Positions 43,579 to 51,961 of a stretch of DNA of 64,000 bases are shown piece by piece (position 1 is the first letter of the stretch; every line of letters begins with the position of its first letter). The notes below the pieces were generated by a model that searched no databases, was not told where the DNA came from, and worked only from the letters and a program-made list of their open reading frames with translations. The position numbers were made by a program, and so were the translations under genes. The DNA comes from Burkholderia ubonensis (GTDB lineage: Bacteria > Pseudomonadota > Gammaproteobacteria > Burkholderiales > Burkholderiaceae), in NCBI RefSeq assembly GCF_902833085.1, contig NZ_CADFEB010000011.1:124001-188000 (forward strand). Reading direction: 5' to 3'.

Positions 43579-44406
43579 GTGGCGCAAGTTGAGATTGTTG
43601 TGCGATACGACGGATTGGCTGCGGACAACGGTCAACTCAGTCTTTACGACGCCGGCGAATCATTGAGCGGGCTTGCAACTGTTATAAATTTAGCGGCGCA
43701 TTCATTTGCGAACGATAACGAAGTCCGTGACCGGATGGCAAATCCTACGGATGTCACAACAACGATGCTCGGTGCAAAGCGGGGCTGCTTCGAAAACATT
43801 ATCGGGATCGACTTCGCAGACGCAGTCAATGAAAAAATCGGAAAATCCGTCATTGTCAAACACTTCTGGGAGTATTTGAGAGTCGCTCTAGAGACTGCGA
43901 TCGGAAACGAGCCGCCGTCTGACAATCCGTATGTAACTCGAATCATCAATAGTGAAAGTGCGCCGTTTGAGGAGCTCGCGGTCCGTTTCGAGACACCGCT
44001 TCAGCATGTGATGCGCCCTCTAAAGACAAAGGGAGCAAACATCATCACTTTTTCGAGACCATATGTTGGCGATCAAGTTTCACTTGATTTAGATTGCTAC
44101 GACTACGTGAGCACTTCGACTAAGGATGACGTTTTGCGACATTGGCCAGGCAATGTCACGAAATATAATATCCTAAGCGGCTATGGACGCGCCTATCTGG
44201 ATAGCGTAAAGCGCACAGTTCCGTTCAACATTGTAGATTTCGAGAACAATCAGATCGCACACATGGCCGCAACCGCTTCGATGAATGAACGTGCCCAAGA
44301 TCGAGATGCTGGGAAGAGAGTCATCGTGGCGCACAAGGTCGTCAGCTCGTCGGGGCGAATAAAGCGACTTCTTGTTACCGAGATTAATAAACCCCATGCC
44401 CGCTGA
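43579..44406 (+). CDS. Uncharacterised 275-aa protein, first gene of a two-gene unit
   Basis: 275 residues, soluble, no signal peptide. It begins VEIVVRYDGLAADNGQLSLY then DAGESLSGLATVINLAAHSF. A central stretch reads KSVIVKHFWEYLRVALETAI, and a later basic region reads GKRVIVAHKVVSSSGRIKRL. I believe it belongs to a DUF family (possibly DUF7946) of unknown function but cannot confirm it. The start is a GTG at 43579 after GGGGGA. Base composition is close to 50% GC, unlike the host background. The next gene overlaps its end by 11 bases, so the two were probably acquired together. Confidence 0.6.
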   Translation: MAQVEIVVRYDGLAADNGQLSLYDAGESLSGLATVINLAAHSFANDNEVRDRMANPTDVTTTMLGAKRGCFENIIGIDFADAVNEKIGKSVIVKHFWEYLRVALETAIGNEPPSDNPYVTRIINSESAPFEELAVRFETPLQHVMRPLKTKGANIITFSRPYVGDQVSLDLDCYDYVSTSTKDDVLRHWPGNVTKYNILSGYGRAYLDSVKRTVPFNIVDFENNQIAHMAATASMNERAQDRDAGKRVIVAHKVVSSSGRIKRLLVTEINKPHAR

Positions 44407-44956
44407 ACGACTTTTCTGCAGCATCTTTAAAATTCCGCTTATCGATCATTGCATGTTGATGTCCGAATGGGGCGCCCATTGGCAGGCATTTGGCGTAACT
44501 GTTTCATTGTTTTTGGCGATCATCGGTGGCTGGAAATTTTTGCACGATCTCAATCAAATTAGGAAGCACCAAGATGATCAGGAGGCGCTGCGTCGGACAG
44601 AGTTTTTCCTAGCTCAGCATCGGCGGCTTTTCGATGACGAAGACCTTTTCTCTGTTCTTAAAAATCTTGATGGAGATTATCCTGCTCTGGCAGACGAGTC
44701 CTTTTGGGATAAGAACAGAAAATTTCTGACTTTTATTGAAGAAATCGAACTCCTAATACGATCGGGGAAGCTTCAATCTGATGCCGCCTGTTATATGTTT
44801 GGCCACTACGCACATTGCGCTCGAGATGGCAAGAACTTCAACATAGGGATAGATACGGCGCGTGAGCATTGGGCCATTTTTCAAGATTTTTGCGAGAGAC
44901 ATGAAAAGTTCAGGCAGGCGTATCCTCACGGTCCAGGGAAGACTTTGATGCTGTAG
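44396..44956 (+). CDS. Membrane-anchored helical protein, second gene of the unit
   Basis: About 186 residues from the ATG at 44396, which overlaps the upstream stop. ATGs at 44453 and 44459 (MSEWGAHWQAFGVTVSLFLA) are alternatives that start at the membrane helix. One transmembrane segment (FGVTVSLFLAIIGGWKFLH) is followed by a charged cytoplasmic domain with RTEFFLAQHRRLFDDEDLFS and FLTFIEEIELLIRSGKLQSD. The pattern is reminiscent of DUF4760-like proteins, which are uncharacterised. Its tight link to the 275-aa protein suggests a common task, but the sequence does not say which. Confidence 0.58.
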   Translation: MPAERLFCSIFKIPLIDHCMLMSEWGAHWQAFGVTVSLFLAIIGGWKFLHDLNQIRKHQDDQEALRRTEFFLAQHRRLFDDEDLFSVLKNLDGDYPALADESFWDKNRKFLTFIEEIELLIRSGKLQSDAACYMFGHYAHCARDGKNFNIGIDTAREHWAIFQDFCERHEKFRQAYPHGPGKTLML

Positions 44957-44989
44957 ATCGGTAGGCCAGTATTTGGCGAAGACAATAAA

Positions 44990-45007
44990 GCCCCGGAAGA
45001 TCGGGGC
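44990..45007 (+). terminator. Hairpin after the two-gene unit
   Basis: GCCCCG, loop gaagat, CGGGGC, followed by AATT. It lies 34 bases past the stop of the membrane-anchored gene and is a plausible intrinsic terminator, although the T-run is weak. Confidence 0.55.
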
Positions 45008-45453
45008 AATTCGCAAAAGCAACTGGCGTTACGCAGCGAGCATAACGCATCGCCTTGCCCGCGGCGGCTAACTCGTGGTGGCAGCTTGAGAACGCTCACT
45101 GCATGCCCACGTATCCATGCGAAACGTCTGAGCTTGCCATGCACCCAAGTAAAGAGGGGCGATATATAAGCAGCCGATTCGCCGCAATGATAACTGGGAA
45201 ACTTGATGATGCGTGGCTGCCCTAGCACTCCAGGAAATCGTTACACGAAATGCTACAAATCGACATGCGTGGATAGGATGACGAAGAGGATGCTCGAAAA
45301 AATGGGGCAAATGACCAAAACGCGCCGAGGTTCAGCCATATATCGACGTCGAGCGAGCGTCGCTTTGTGATCGATCCCGGACGTCAAAGGCGGCGTGGCG
45401 CTCGCCCGTCCGGTCGGTGCCAAAGGAAATATATCCAGAGAGCCAGCACGCGA

Positions 45454-45600
45454 GCTTTGGAATGGTTGACGACCTATTCAGGGCGGTCGATTTTTTTGGA
45501 AGTGCGGAAGCAAGCGCGGCTCGTCCGGCGCAACGGCGGCGGGTCGATAGCAGCGCGCGTCGGCATGCTCAACGGAGAATTCGCCCTTCTGCAGCGTTCA
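45454..45600 (+). repeat. glsA 3'-end direct repeat, copy 3 (decayed)
   Basis: Encodes ALEWLTTYSGRSIF with one extra T in the T-run, which removes the stop. It continues to GGAGAATTCGCCCTTCTGCA, matching the end of copy 1. It marks the right border of the accessory block next to the TPR gene. Confidence 0.75.
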
Positions 45601-45626
45601 ACGTGCATCGGTCAACGCTGATCACC

Positions 45627-47258
45627 TCAATGCCGGTCAAGATACAGCTTCGCCTGACGGACCTCCGGCCGAGCGGTGTCCGCGTCTCGCGTGAGCACAA
45701 CGAGCTTTCCGTAGTAAAGCTTCGCCTTCTGTCGCTCCTGCGCCAGCTCTGCCGCCGTCGCCGCACCATACAGTCCGCGCAAGCGATTGGGAGTCGCTTG
45801 CATCGATGCTTCATATTCCTTCAGCGCATCGGCAGGCCGCTTCAGATCGAGCAACATCTCGCCCAGCTGTTCGCGCATCGGGTAAAGCCGGTTCTCCATC
45901 GCAACGTTCTTTTCGCTCCCGTCCTCCAGGTCGGCCGCGGCGCGCATCTGCTTCAGCGCGTCGTCGTCCTTGCCCTGGGCATGAGCCAGCCACGCCGAAG
46001 CGGCCAGGATCTGAACCTGGACCTGCTCGGCCCAGTAAGGCTGGCCTGACTGTTCGAGTTTCGCGCGCAACTGCGTGAGCATGTCGATGTTCGTCTGCGC
46101 CATGTCCGCCTTGCCGCCGCGAGCGCAGCCCAGCGCGCGGGCAAAGTACGTGATCGCCTCGGCCTGCGGCCAGCGACTGCCACGCGGCTCCAGCGCAGCC
46201 GCTTCTTGCCAGGCGCCGCGCTCGAGCGCATAGCGCGCCGGGACGGCTTCCAGTCCGGTATAGGTCACCAGTCGGTCGAACGGAAATTTCGTGGCGGCAT
46301 CGGCGTCGTCGCGGATCTGTCTTGCGCGCGCTTCCTGGCCCAACTGCAGATACGCGTACTCCATGAAGTCCCATGAATGGGGCGCCGACGGGTGGGTGGC
46401 GCCCGGCCAGCTCCTGGCGGCTTCGTCGCGCATCACCTTCAGCGCCGCTTCGTTCGATTTGACGGACGCGGCCCACATGCCGAGCATCGAGTAGATGTGC
46501 GAAGGCATATGCACGGCGTGCGGCGCGGCCGGAGCGATCTGCGCGTATTTGTCGGCGAACGGCAATCCACGCTGCGCGAGCGGTGAATAGTCGTAGCTGT
46601 GGATCAGGTAGTGCGCAATACCGGGATGGTCGGGCTGCTCACGGTAGATCTTCTCCAGGATCGCCGCCGCCTTGAGTTGATTGGCGTACGTTTTGTCACT
46701 GGGCGGCGCGGCCTCGTTGAGTGCGAGCGCATAGAAGATCGCGGCCTCCGAATCGTCGGGATATTTCTGCGTCAAGCGTGCCATGGCGTGCTCGTATGCC
46801 GACGTGCGCTGACTTTGGGAAACCTTGTCGTAATCTTTGTAAAACGTCTCGGCCGCGAGCAGCCAGTCACGCTCCCGTTCGGTCTTGGGACCCAGCGCGA
46901 GGCCTTTCTCCACCGCATCCGATCCGCGCTTGAGCGCCGCCTCGTCGAAAGGCGGAACCAGCGGATTGGGAGGCTGAGCCATCGCAAGGCCCCAATACGC
47001 AATCGCACATTGCGGATCGGTCTTGATCACGGCGTCGAACGCCTTGAGCGTCGCGGGGTAAAAGAACGAATGCAGCATCGCCAATGCATGCTCGAACTGG
47101 ACTTGTGCCGCCGCACTGCATGAAGTCGGGAACTTCACCGTGCCGAACTTCCCGCTTTGCGGCTGCGCAGCGACGTGGTCTTCGTGCTGGGCGAGCACGG
47201 GAGCGGCTGCGAGGATCGCGAGCACGCATGCGCTGATTCTCTGCTTGTGATTCGTCAT
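45627..47258 (-). CDS. Secreted tetratricopeptide-repeat protein
   Basis: 543 residues. A signal peptide (RISACVLAILAAAPVLAQHE) ends near residue 23. The rest is helical TPR: FEHALAMLHSFFYPATLKAF, IAYWGLAMAQPPNPLVPPFD, DHPGIAHYLIHSYDYSPLAQ, HMPSHIYSMLGMWAASVKSN and RPADALKEYEASMQATPNRL. A conserved HMPSHIY and HYLIHSYD region is typical of this secreted TPR family, whose role is unknown; it could be a scaffold or a peptidase-like protein. GGAGGAGG precedes the ATG. The adjacent protease/regulator pair on the same strand upstream is separated by about 195 bases. Confidence 0.75.
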   Translation of the reverse strand: MTNHKQRISACVLAILAAAPVLAQHEDHVAAQPQSGKFGTVKFPTSCSAAAQVQFEHALAMLHSFFYPATLKAFDAVIKTDPQCAIAYWGLAMAQPPNPLVPPFDEAALKRGSDAVEKGLALGPKTERERDWLLAAETFYKDYDKVSQSQRTSAYEHAMARLTQKYPDDSEAAIFYALALNEAAPPSDKTYANQLKAAAILEKIYREQPDHPGIAHYLIHSYDYSPLAQRGLPFADKYAQIAPAAPHAVHMPSHIYSMLGMWAASVKSNEAALKVMRDEAARSWPGATHPSAPHSWDFMEYAYLQLGQEARARQIRDDADAATKFPFDRLVTYTGLEAVPARYALERGAWQEAAALEPRGSRWPQAEAITYFARALGCARGGKADMAQTNIDMLTQLRAKLEQSGQPYWAEQVQVQILAASAWLAHAQGKDDDALKQMRAAADLEDGSEKNVAMENRLYPMREQLGEMLLDLKRPADALKEYEASMQATPNRLRGLYGAATAAELAQERQKAKLYYGKLVVLTRDADTARPEVRQAKLYLDRH

Positions 47259-47453
47259 AACCTCCTCCGCAGGGCGAAGGGCTTACTTCACGCACGCTCG
47301 TCGAAAGTGACGCCGGTGGAATGAATCGAGTGACGAGACTCTTTTGTTTCTAGTCAAGGCAGGTGCCGGCCAACACGCTCGGAAACCCTGAGATCGTTCA
47401 CATTCTCGCGCACGAATCAAACGTGCAGGCAGCCGTTCGTCACCGAGCACCGG

Positions 47454-48122
47454 CTACACCATGATGAGACCGTGCCGCATCCCCTGCATGACGGCCTCGG
47501 TGCGGCTGCTCGCGCCGAGCTTGCCGAAAATGGACGACAGGTGAAACTTCACCGTGTTGTCCGATATGTCGAGCTGGCGCGCGATCTCCTTGTTGCCGAG
47601 CCCTTCGGCAAGCATCGTCAGCACTTCGATCTCGCGTGGCGTGAGCGTTTCGACCAGCATCGCGGATGCCGTCTGGCGAGGCGCCTTGCGCTCCGCCAGC
47701 AGCCGGGCGAGGGTCTCCGGGGACAGCACGCAAAGGCCTGCGGCCACGGCCTCGATCGCGGCGGTGATTTCGCCGGGCGTCGCGCCGCGCGGCAGCAGCG
47801 CCGTGGCGCCGCCCGCCAGCGCGTCATGGATCCAGTCGCTGTCCGCCTCGTCCGTGAGCAGGACGAGCGCCGGCATCGCGGGATGCCGGTCCGCTCCCGG
47901 CATCGGCCAGTCACCCGCCTGCGGCTCCAGTTCGACCAGGACCACATCCGGCCATTCGCCGGCAAAGCGATCGGCGAGCGCCGCGGCGTCGGCCGCGCTT
48001 CCCGCGAAATCCAGCGTCGGCGTGGCATCGACGAGCGCCTGCAGGCTTGCGCGCGCTTGCGGCGAGGCGGCGACGACGGCAACCCTGAGCGGACTCATCG
48101 GTGTGATCCCGGCATTCGGCAT
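47454..48122 (-). CDS. LuxR/NarL-type regulator with a degenerate receiver domain
   Basis: 222 residues. The N-terminal 130 residues have the receiver fold (VAVVAASPQARASLQALVDA, VVLVELEPQAGDWPMPGAD, DWIHDALAGGATALLPRGA). However, the acidic pair is replaced by AASP, the phospho-acceptor Asp position reads Glu in VELEP, and the final Lys is replaced by Arg. The C-terminus is a normal LuxR helix-turn-helix (LTPREIEVLTMLAEGLGNKE then IARQLDISDNTVKFHLSSIF). It should bind DNA without ordinary phosphorylation control. Starts 19 bases after the protease stop, so probably same operon; an in-frame ATG at 48098 is an alternative start. Confidence 0.8.
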   Translation of the reverse strand: MPNAGITPMSPLRVAVVAASPQARASLQALVDATPTLDFAGSAADAAALADRFAGEWPDVVLVELEPQAGDWPMPGADRHPAMPALVLLTDEADSDWIHDALAGGATALLPRGATPGEITAAIEAVAAGLCVLSPETLARLLAERKAPRQTASAMLVETLTPREIEVLTMLAEGLGNKEIARQLDISDNTVKFHLSSIFGKLGASSRTEAVMQGMRHGLIMV

Positions 48123-48141
48123 GCGACGCCTTGCACGATTC

Positions 48142-49080
48142 TCAGCAGCATGAATTCCGTTGCGGGCGTTCGCCCACCGTGACCGGGCACTCGCTGCGCT
48201 CGCCGCCGCGGATCAGCCCGATCTTCAACGACTGTCCGATGCGGTCGCCGCCAAGTGCGGCATGCACGTCGTCCATGTCGTGGCACGGCTGGCCGTCCAG
48301 TTCGATCAGCACATCTCCGATCAGCACCCCGGCCTGCTCGGCGGGCCCGCCCGCCGCAAGCGACACCACCAGCAGCCCGCGCCCGGAAGCCAGATTCAGT
48401 TTCGTCACCCATGCCTGCGGCAGGTTCACCGTCTGGGTGCCCACGCCAAGGTAGCCGCGCGAGACACGCCCTTTGCTCGACAACTCGTCGCACACGCGCG
48501 CCACGGTCGAGGCCGGAATCAACATGCCCGCGCCAGGCGCGAGCGCCGACGTGCACAGCCCCATCACGCGGCCCTGCATATCCGCCAGGGCCGCCCCGGA
48601 GAAACCGGGGCGCAGTCCGCCATCCAGTCGCACGAACGCATCGAACTGGCCGCCTCGCCAGGTCCGCCATGGACCGCCGGCCGTGCCCACGACGCCGAAA
48701 TCCGTGCTGGCGCCGAACCGGTCCACACGCGCCACCGCGAGCACCAGATGGCCGGCCTTGAGCGAGCGCGCGTCGCCGGTCTCGACCGGGCTCGACGCCA
48801 CGTCGCCAATCCTCAGTACGGCCAGGTCGGTGCCGGGATCACGTCCCGCGACAACGGCTGCCACGGTGCGGCCGTCGGCCAGGCTGACTTCAATGCCTTC
48901 TTCGTACCTGAGCGTATGCGCGGCCGTGACCACCACGCCCGGTTGCCAGATTACTCCACTGGACGGAAAGCGGTGCCGCCCGTGCACCGCGACGACACTC
49001 TGGCCAACGCGCTCGGCGATGGCCGCCAGGTTGGCGGAAAGATCCTGCAACGGATTTCCGCTGGGGGTTGGGGTTTCCAT
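48142..49080 (-). CDS. HtrA/DegP-like serine protease with PDZ domain, lacking a signal peptide
   Basis: 312 residues. The trypsin-like triad is visible: His in VVVTAAHTLRYEEG, Asp in GRDPGTDLAVLRIGD and Ser in GLRPGFSGAALADMQGRVMG (GFSGA in place of the usual GNSGG). The C-terminal ~90 residues form a PDZ domain (GYLGVGTQTVNLPQ, AGGPAEQAGVLIGDVLIELD). The N-terminus is hydrophilic with no signal peptide or anchor, so unlike most HtrA proteins it should stay in the cytoplasm. Paired with the orphan LuxR-type regulator downstream. AGGAGT precedes the ATG at 49078-49080. Confidence 0.82.
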   Translation of the reverse strand: METPTPSGNPLQDLSANLAAIAERVGQSVVAVHGRHRFPSSGVIWQPGVVVTAAHTLRYEEGIEVSLADGRTVAAVVAGRDPGTDLAVLRIGDVASSPVETGDARSLKAGHLVLAVARVDRFGASTDFGVVGTAGGPWRTWRGGQFDAFVRLDGGLRPGFSGAALADMQGRVMGLCTSALAPGAGMLIPASTVARVCDELSSKGRVSRGYLGVGTQTVNLPQAWVTKLNLASGRGLLVVSLAAGGPAEQAGVLIGDVLIELDGQPCHDMDDVHAALGGDRIGQSLKIGLIRGGERSECPVTVGERPQRNSCC

Positions 49081-49377
49081 GTGATGACTCCTGCCATGTG
49101 CTGCGTGAATCGATGTCTCGCTCGGCCGCCCCGCCCGAGACGACGGGCAGGCAAGCGCAGACGAGTGGATTCACGATGACAGGCGCGCGACGCACGCGCA
49201 CCACCCTAATGGGTAGCCTGCGCGTCGAGCCGCTCGTTCATGGCCTTCGCGCCACGCGAGCGGCGGTAGCCGCCCCGGATGCGGCGCGGCTTCCCGTCCC
49301 GCCTCGCCGGTTGAATATAATTCATGACGCTTCAATATTTGATGCACGACATACATGCATCGGCACAAGGAGTCCAG

Positions 49378-50277
49378 ATGACGCTTGCCCAGTTGCAGGC
49401 ACTCGCCGCCGTGGTCGAACTCGGTTCGCTTACGGCTGCCGCCGACCGTCTCAGCCGCAGTCAATCTGCGATCAGTCACGCGTTGACCGAACTGGAAGAC
49501 ATCACGCAGGTGAAGCTGCTCATGCGTGACCGGCAGCCGGTCGTATTGACTGCTGCCGGCGAACGTCTGTGGCCGTACATCCGGAACGTGGTGCGGGAAG
49601 CGCAGACGCTGCGCCAGCAGTTCGGCCTGTCGCGCGGCAAGCTCGAAGGGCGGCTGGTGGTCGCTTCGCTGCCGAGCGTGTCGCTTGCGTTCGTCGTGCC
49701 CGCCCTCGAAGCGCTGAAATCGATGCATCCAGGGGTATCGGCGGTACTGCTCGAAGGCACGGACATGGAAGTCGAAGGGTGGATCGAGGACGGTACCGCC
49801 GACGTCGGCGTGGTGGCGGGCGCGAAGACGTTCGCGAACAATTTGCCGCTGCTCGACGAGGATTTCGTCGCGGTAGCGGCGGCCGGTACGTTCGACGGCC
49901 GCAAGAGCGTGTCGACCAAACAGTTGTCCGCGCTGCCGTTCATTTTCTCGAAGGCAGGTTGCGGGCCGGTGATCGCGGATTACTTCGCGCGTGGTGGCGC
50001 GCAACTTCGGGCCGCGTTCAATGTGGTCGAGATGCGCACCATTCTTTCCATGGCGGAGGCGGGCATGGGCGTGTCGATCGTCCCGCGCGTCACGCTGACT
50101 TACACGCCGTTCGGAGGCACGGTGCTGGAGTTGTCTCCGAGGCTGCATCGCTCGGTTCGGCTGTCGTGGAACACGACCGGCAACGCGGTGACCGATGAGT
50201 TTGTCAGGCTCGCCGCCGCACAACGTGCCAGGGCAGCACAAGCGACCAAAACACGCGCGAAGAAGGGAAAGCAATAG
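49378..50277 (+). CDS. LysR-family transcriptional regulator
   Basis: 299 residues. The helix-turn-helix reads LAQLQALAAVVELGSLTAAA then DRLSRSQSAISHALTELEDI. The effector-binding domain has LEGRLVVASLPSVSLAFVVP and GWIEDGTADVGVVAGA. The ATG at 49378 has AAGGAG six bases upstream. Divergent from the protease gene by 297 bases and upstream of the LysE-type exporter on the same strand, which it may regulate, as LysG does lysE. The C-terminus is basic (RARAAQATKTRAKKGKQ). Confidence 0.88.
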   Translation: MTLAQLQALAAVVELGSLTAAADRLSRSQSAISHALTELEDITQVKLLMRDRQPVVLTAAGERLWPYIRNVVREAQTLRQQFGLSRGKLEGRLVVASLPSVSLAFVVPALEALKSMHPGVSAVLLEGTDMEVEGWIEDGTADVGVVAGAKTFANNLPLLDEDFVAVAAAGTFDGRKSVSTKQLSALPFIFSKAGCGPVIADYFARGGAQLRAAFNVVEMRTILSMAEAGMGVSIVPRVTLTYTPFGGTVLELSPRLHRSVRLSWNTTGNAVTDEFVRLAAAQRARAAQATKTRAKKGKQ

Positions 50278-50400
50278 GTCGCCGGCGTGATGAAAAACGC
50301 TCATGGTCGGCTTGCAGTTTATTCACGTTGAAGGCGCTCGATATGCAATATCTTGTACGGCACGCGTCAACCTGACTTCCCTGCCTCGAAGGAGACCGCC

Positions 50401-51033
50401 GTGCCCGCCTTGCCTACCCTGCTTGCTTTCGGACTCCTGTCGCTCGGCATGGTCCTGACGCCTGGCCCGAACATGATCTACCTGATTTCGCGTTCGATCT
50501 GCCAGGGCCGTCGTGCGGGTCTGCTGTCGCTCGGCGGCGTTGCACTGGGGTTCGTGTTCTATATGTTTTGCGCGGCGTTCGGCATCACCGCGCTTGTGCT
50601 GACCGTGCCGTATGCGTACGACGCGTTGCGCATTTCGGGCGCGCTGTATCTGCTGTACCTAGCCTGGCAGGCGCTCAAGCCGGGCGGCCGCTCGGCGTTT
50701 CAGGTCCGTCAGCTACCGCACGACAGCCGCCGAAAACTCTTTACGATGGGCTTCGTCACGAACCTCGCGAATCCGAAGATCGCGGTGATGTATCTGTCGT
50801 TGCTGCCGCAGTTCATTTCGCCGGGGCACGGTAGCGTGCTCGCGCAATCGCTGGCGCTCGGCTGCGTGCAGATCGCGGTCAGCGTCAGCGTCAACGCGCT
50901 GATCGCGAGCATGGCGGGTTCAATCGCGGGCTTTCTCGCCGGCCGCCCGGTTTGGGCATTGGTTCAGCGCTGGTTGATGGGCACCGTGCTGGCCGGATTG
51001 GCGGTGCGTATCGCACTGGAATCGCGAAGCTAA
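50401..51033 (+). CDS. LysE/RhtB family amino-acid exporter
   Basis: 210 residues, six membrane segments. It opens ALPTLLAFGLLSLGMVLTPG then PNMIYLISRSICQGRRAG, the LysE-family N-terminus. Also present are SGALYLLYLAWQALKPGG and MGFVTNLANPKIAVMYLSLL. The family exports amino acids or related compounds such as homoserine or threonine. The GTG at 50401 was preferred over an upstream ATG because AAGGAG (50389-50394) is correctly spaced and MPALPTLLAFG is the family start. The stop codon overlaps a degenerate copy of the palindromic element described at 59033. Confidence 0.88.
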   Translation: MPALPTLLAFGLLSLGMVLTPGPNMIYLISRSICQGRRAGLLSLGGVALGFVFYMFCAAFGITALVLTVPYAYDALRISGALYLLYLAWQALKPGGRSAFQVRQLPHDSRRKLFTMGFVTNLANPKIAVMYLSLLPQFISPGHGSVLAQSLALGCVQIAVSVSVNALIASMAGSIAGFLAGRPVWALVQRWLMGTVLAGLAVRIALESRS

Positions 51034-51105
51034 GGCTTGTTTGCATGGAGCCGGCCACGAGAACGGCCGCTCGCGAGGCGCGCGACGCTGCGAATACCGG
51101 ACTAT
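51030..51105 (+). repeat. Degenerate half copy of the 59-kb palindromic element
   Basis: CTAAGGCTTGTTTGCATGGA resembles the terminal repeat CTAGGGTCTGTTTACATACG at 59033. The following GCCACGAGAACGGCCGCTCG, CGAGGCG, GCGACGC and GCGAATAC match the element's inner cassette. It therefore looks like a shortened, decayed relative. Confidence 0.65.
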
Positions 51106-51212
51106 CGCCAAGGGGCGCGACGAACCGGTCGGCCGGTCCGCCGCGCAACGTCGGCATGCTGCTCATGAAGCCGTGCGACCGATTCGCCGCAGGGTTCCAC
51201 GCAGGCCGACGC

Positions 51213-51629
51213 TTACTCGAAGAACGTCGTGACGGCGAACTCGCAGAAGACGTCCGGACGCTCCTTGGCCGCTTCGATCGGATTGATGCTGCCGCGATTG
51301 ATCCGGCTCAGGTACAGCCCGTTGTCGGCGCGCAGCGTGATCTTGTTCGGCCCCACGTTCGACACGGTAAACAGGCAGAACACGTCGACGTTCTGCTTGG
51401 CGGCCTCGATCGGATTGGTTGCGCCGCGATTGATCCGGCTCAGGTACAGGCCGTTATCGGCGAGCAGCGCGATCTGCTGCGGACCGACGGCCACCACCCG
51501 AAATTTCGAAAAAACATCGATTTCCTTCTTTGCCGCCTCGATCGGATTCTCACTGCCCCGATTGATGCGGCTCAGATACAGCCCATCGTCTGCCTGCAAT
51601 GCAATTGCGATATATCCCGAAGAAGACAT
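51213..51629 (-). CDS. Three-repeat beta-trefoil-like protein
   Basis: 138 residues made of three ~43-residue repeats. Each carries ADNGLYLSRINRG (ADDGLYLSRINRG in the first), then xxNPIEAAK and DVF with one or two residues and F. Conservation between repeats is unusually high. Three such units predict one complete beta-trefoil, as in fascin-like and some lectin proteins. No signal peptide, membrane helix or catalytic motif is visible. It could be a carbohydrate- or actin-like-binding module; the actual function is not known. Same strand and downstream of RNase T2, with a 330-base AT-rich gap. Confidence 0.7.
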   Translation of the reverse strand: MSSSGYIAIALQADDGLYLSRINRGSENPIEAAKKEIDVFSKFRVVAVGPQQIALLADNGLYLSRINRGATNPIEAAKQNVDVFCLFTVSNVGPNKITLRADNGLYLSRINRGSINPIEAAKERPDVFCEFAVTTFFE

Positions 51630-51961
51630 GATCCACTCCCGTCAAAGTTAGCTTCAACACGTCGGATTTTCCTGCATCGGATTGAACCGCCCTGCCTGGC
51701 TCGAACCAGCCTGATTCGAGCCATTGCAGAATAGATTACAAAACCTAATTTTTAAATATAAACCCGTAAAATCAAACAAATCGAATCGACAGGGCCGATA
51801 TTTTTCCATTACTGAATAATGGCGCCATTTTATTAATTTGAATAATTCAGCCATTTATCCAGCGGAATTTCGTCGCTCGGCTTGACCGAGCGATCCGGCC
51901 GTTCGCATCCGCCGGCCGACGGGGCGCGGCGCCGGCCACCGGACCGCGCCGCCCACCTCGC
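51630..51961. other. AT-rich spacer between trefoil protein and RNase T2 genes
   Basis: Bases 51700-51860 are strongly AT-rich compared with the surroundings and likely include the promoter of the trefoil gene. I see no clear operator, terminator or gene in it. Confidence 0.45.

Larger units (their letters stand above)
44957..45626. other. Intergenic accessory DNA up to the TPR gene
   Basis: Contains a terminator-like hairpin (44990-45007), about 360 bases with no gene, the GC-rich patch at 45373-45430, and glsA-end repeat copy 3 (45454-45600). Frames crossing it are remnants of the glsA 3' end in altered context. Confidence 0.5.

Noticed and set aside
45367..45621. An 84-codon plus-strand frame containing ALEWLTTYSGRSIF
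   Set aside because: It is only the decayed glsA 3' end read onward after an extra T removed the stop, not a gene.
48142..49080. Periplasmic DegP chaperone-protease
   Set aside because: There is no signal peptide or upstream extension with one, only one PDZ domain, and the gene pairs with a transcription regulator, so a periplasmic role is not supported.
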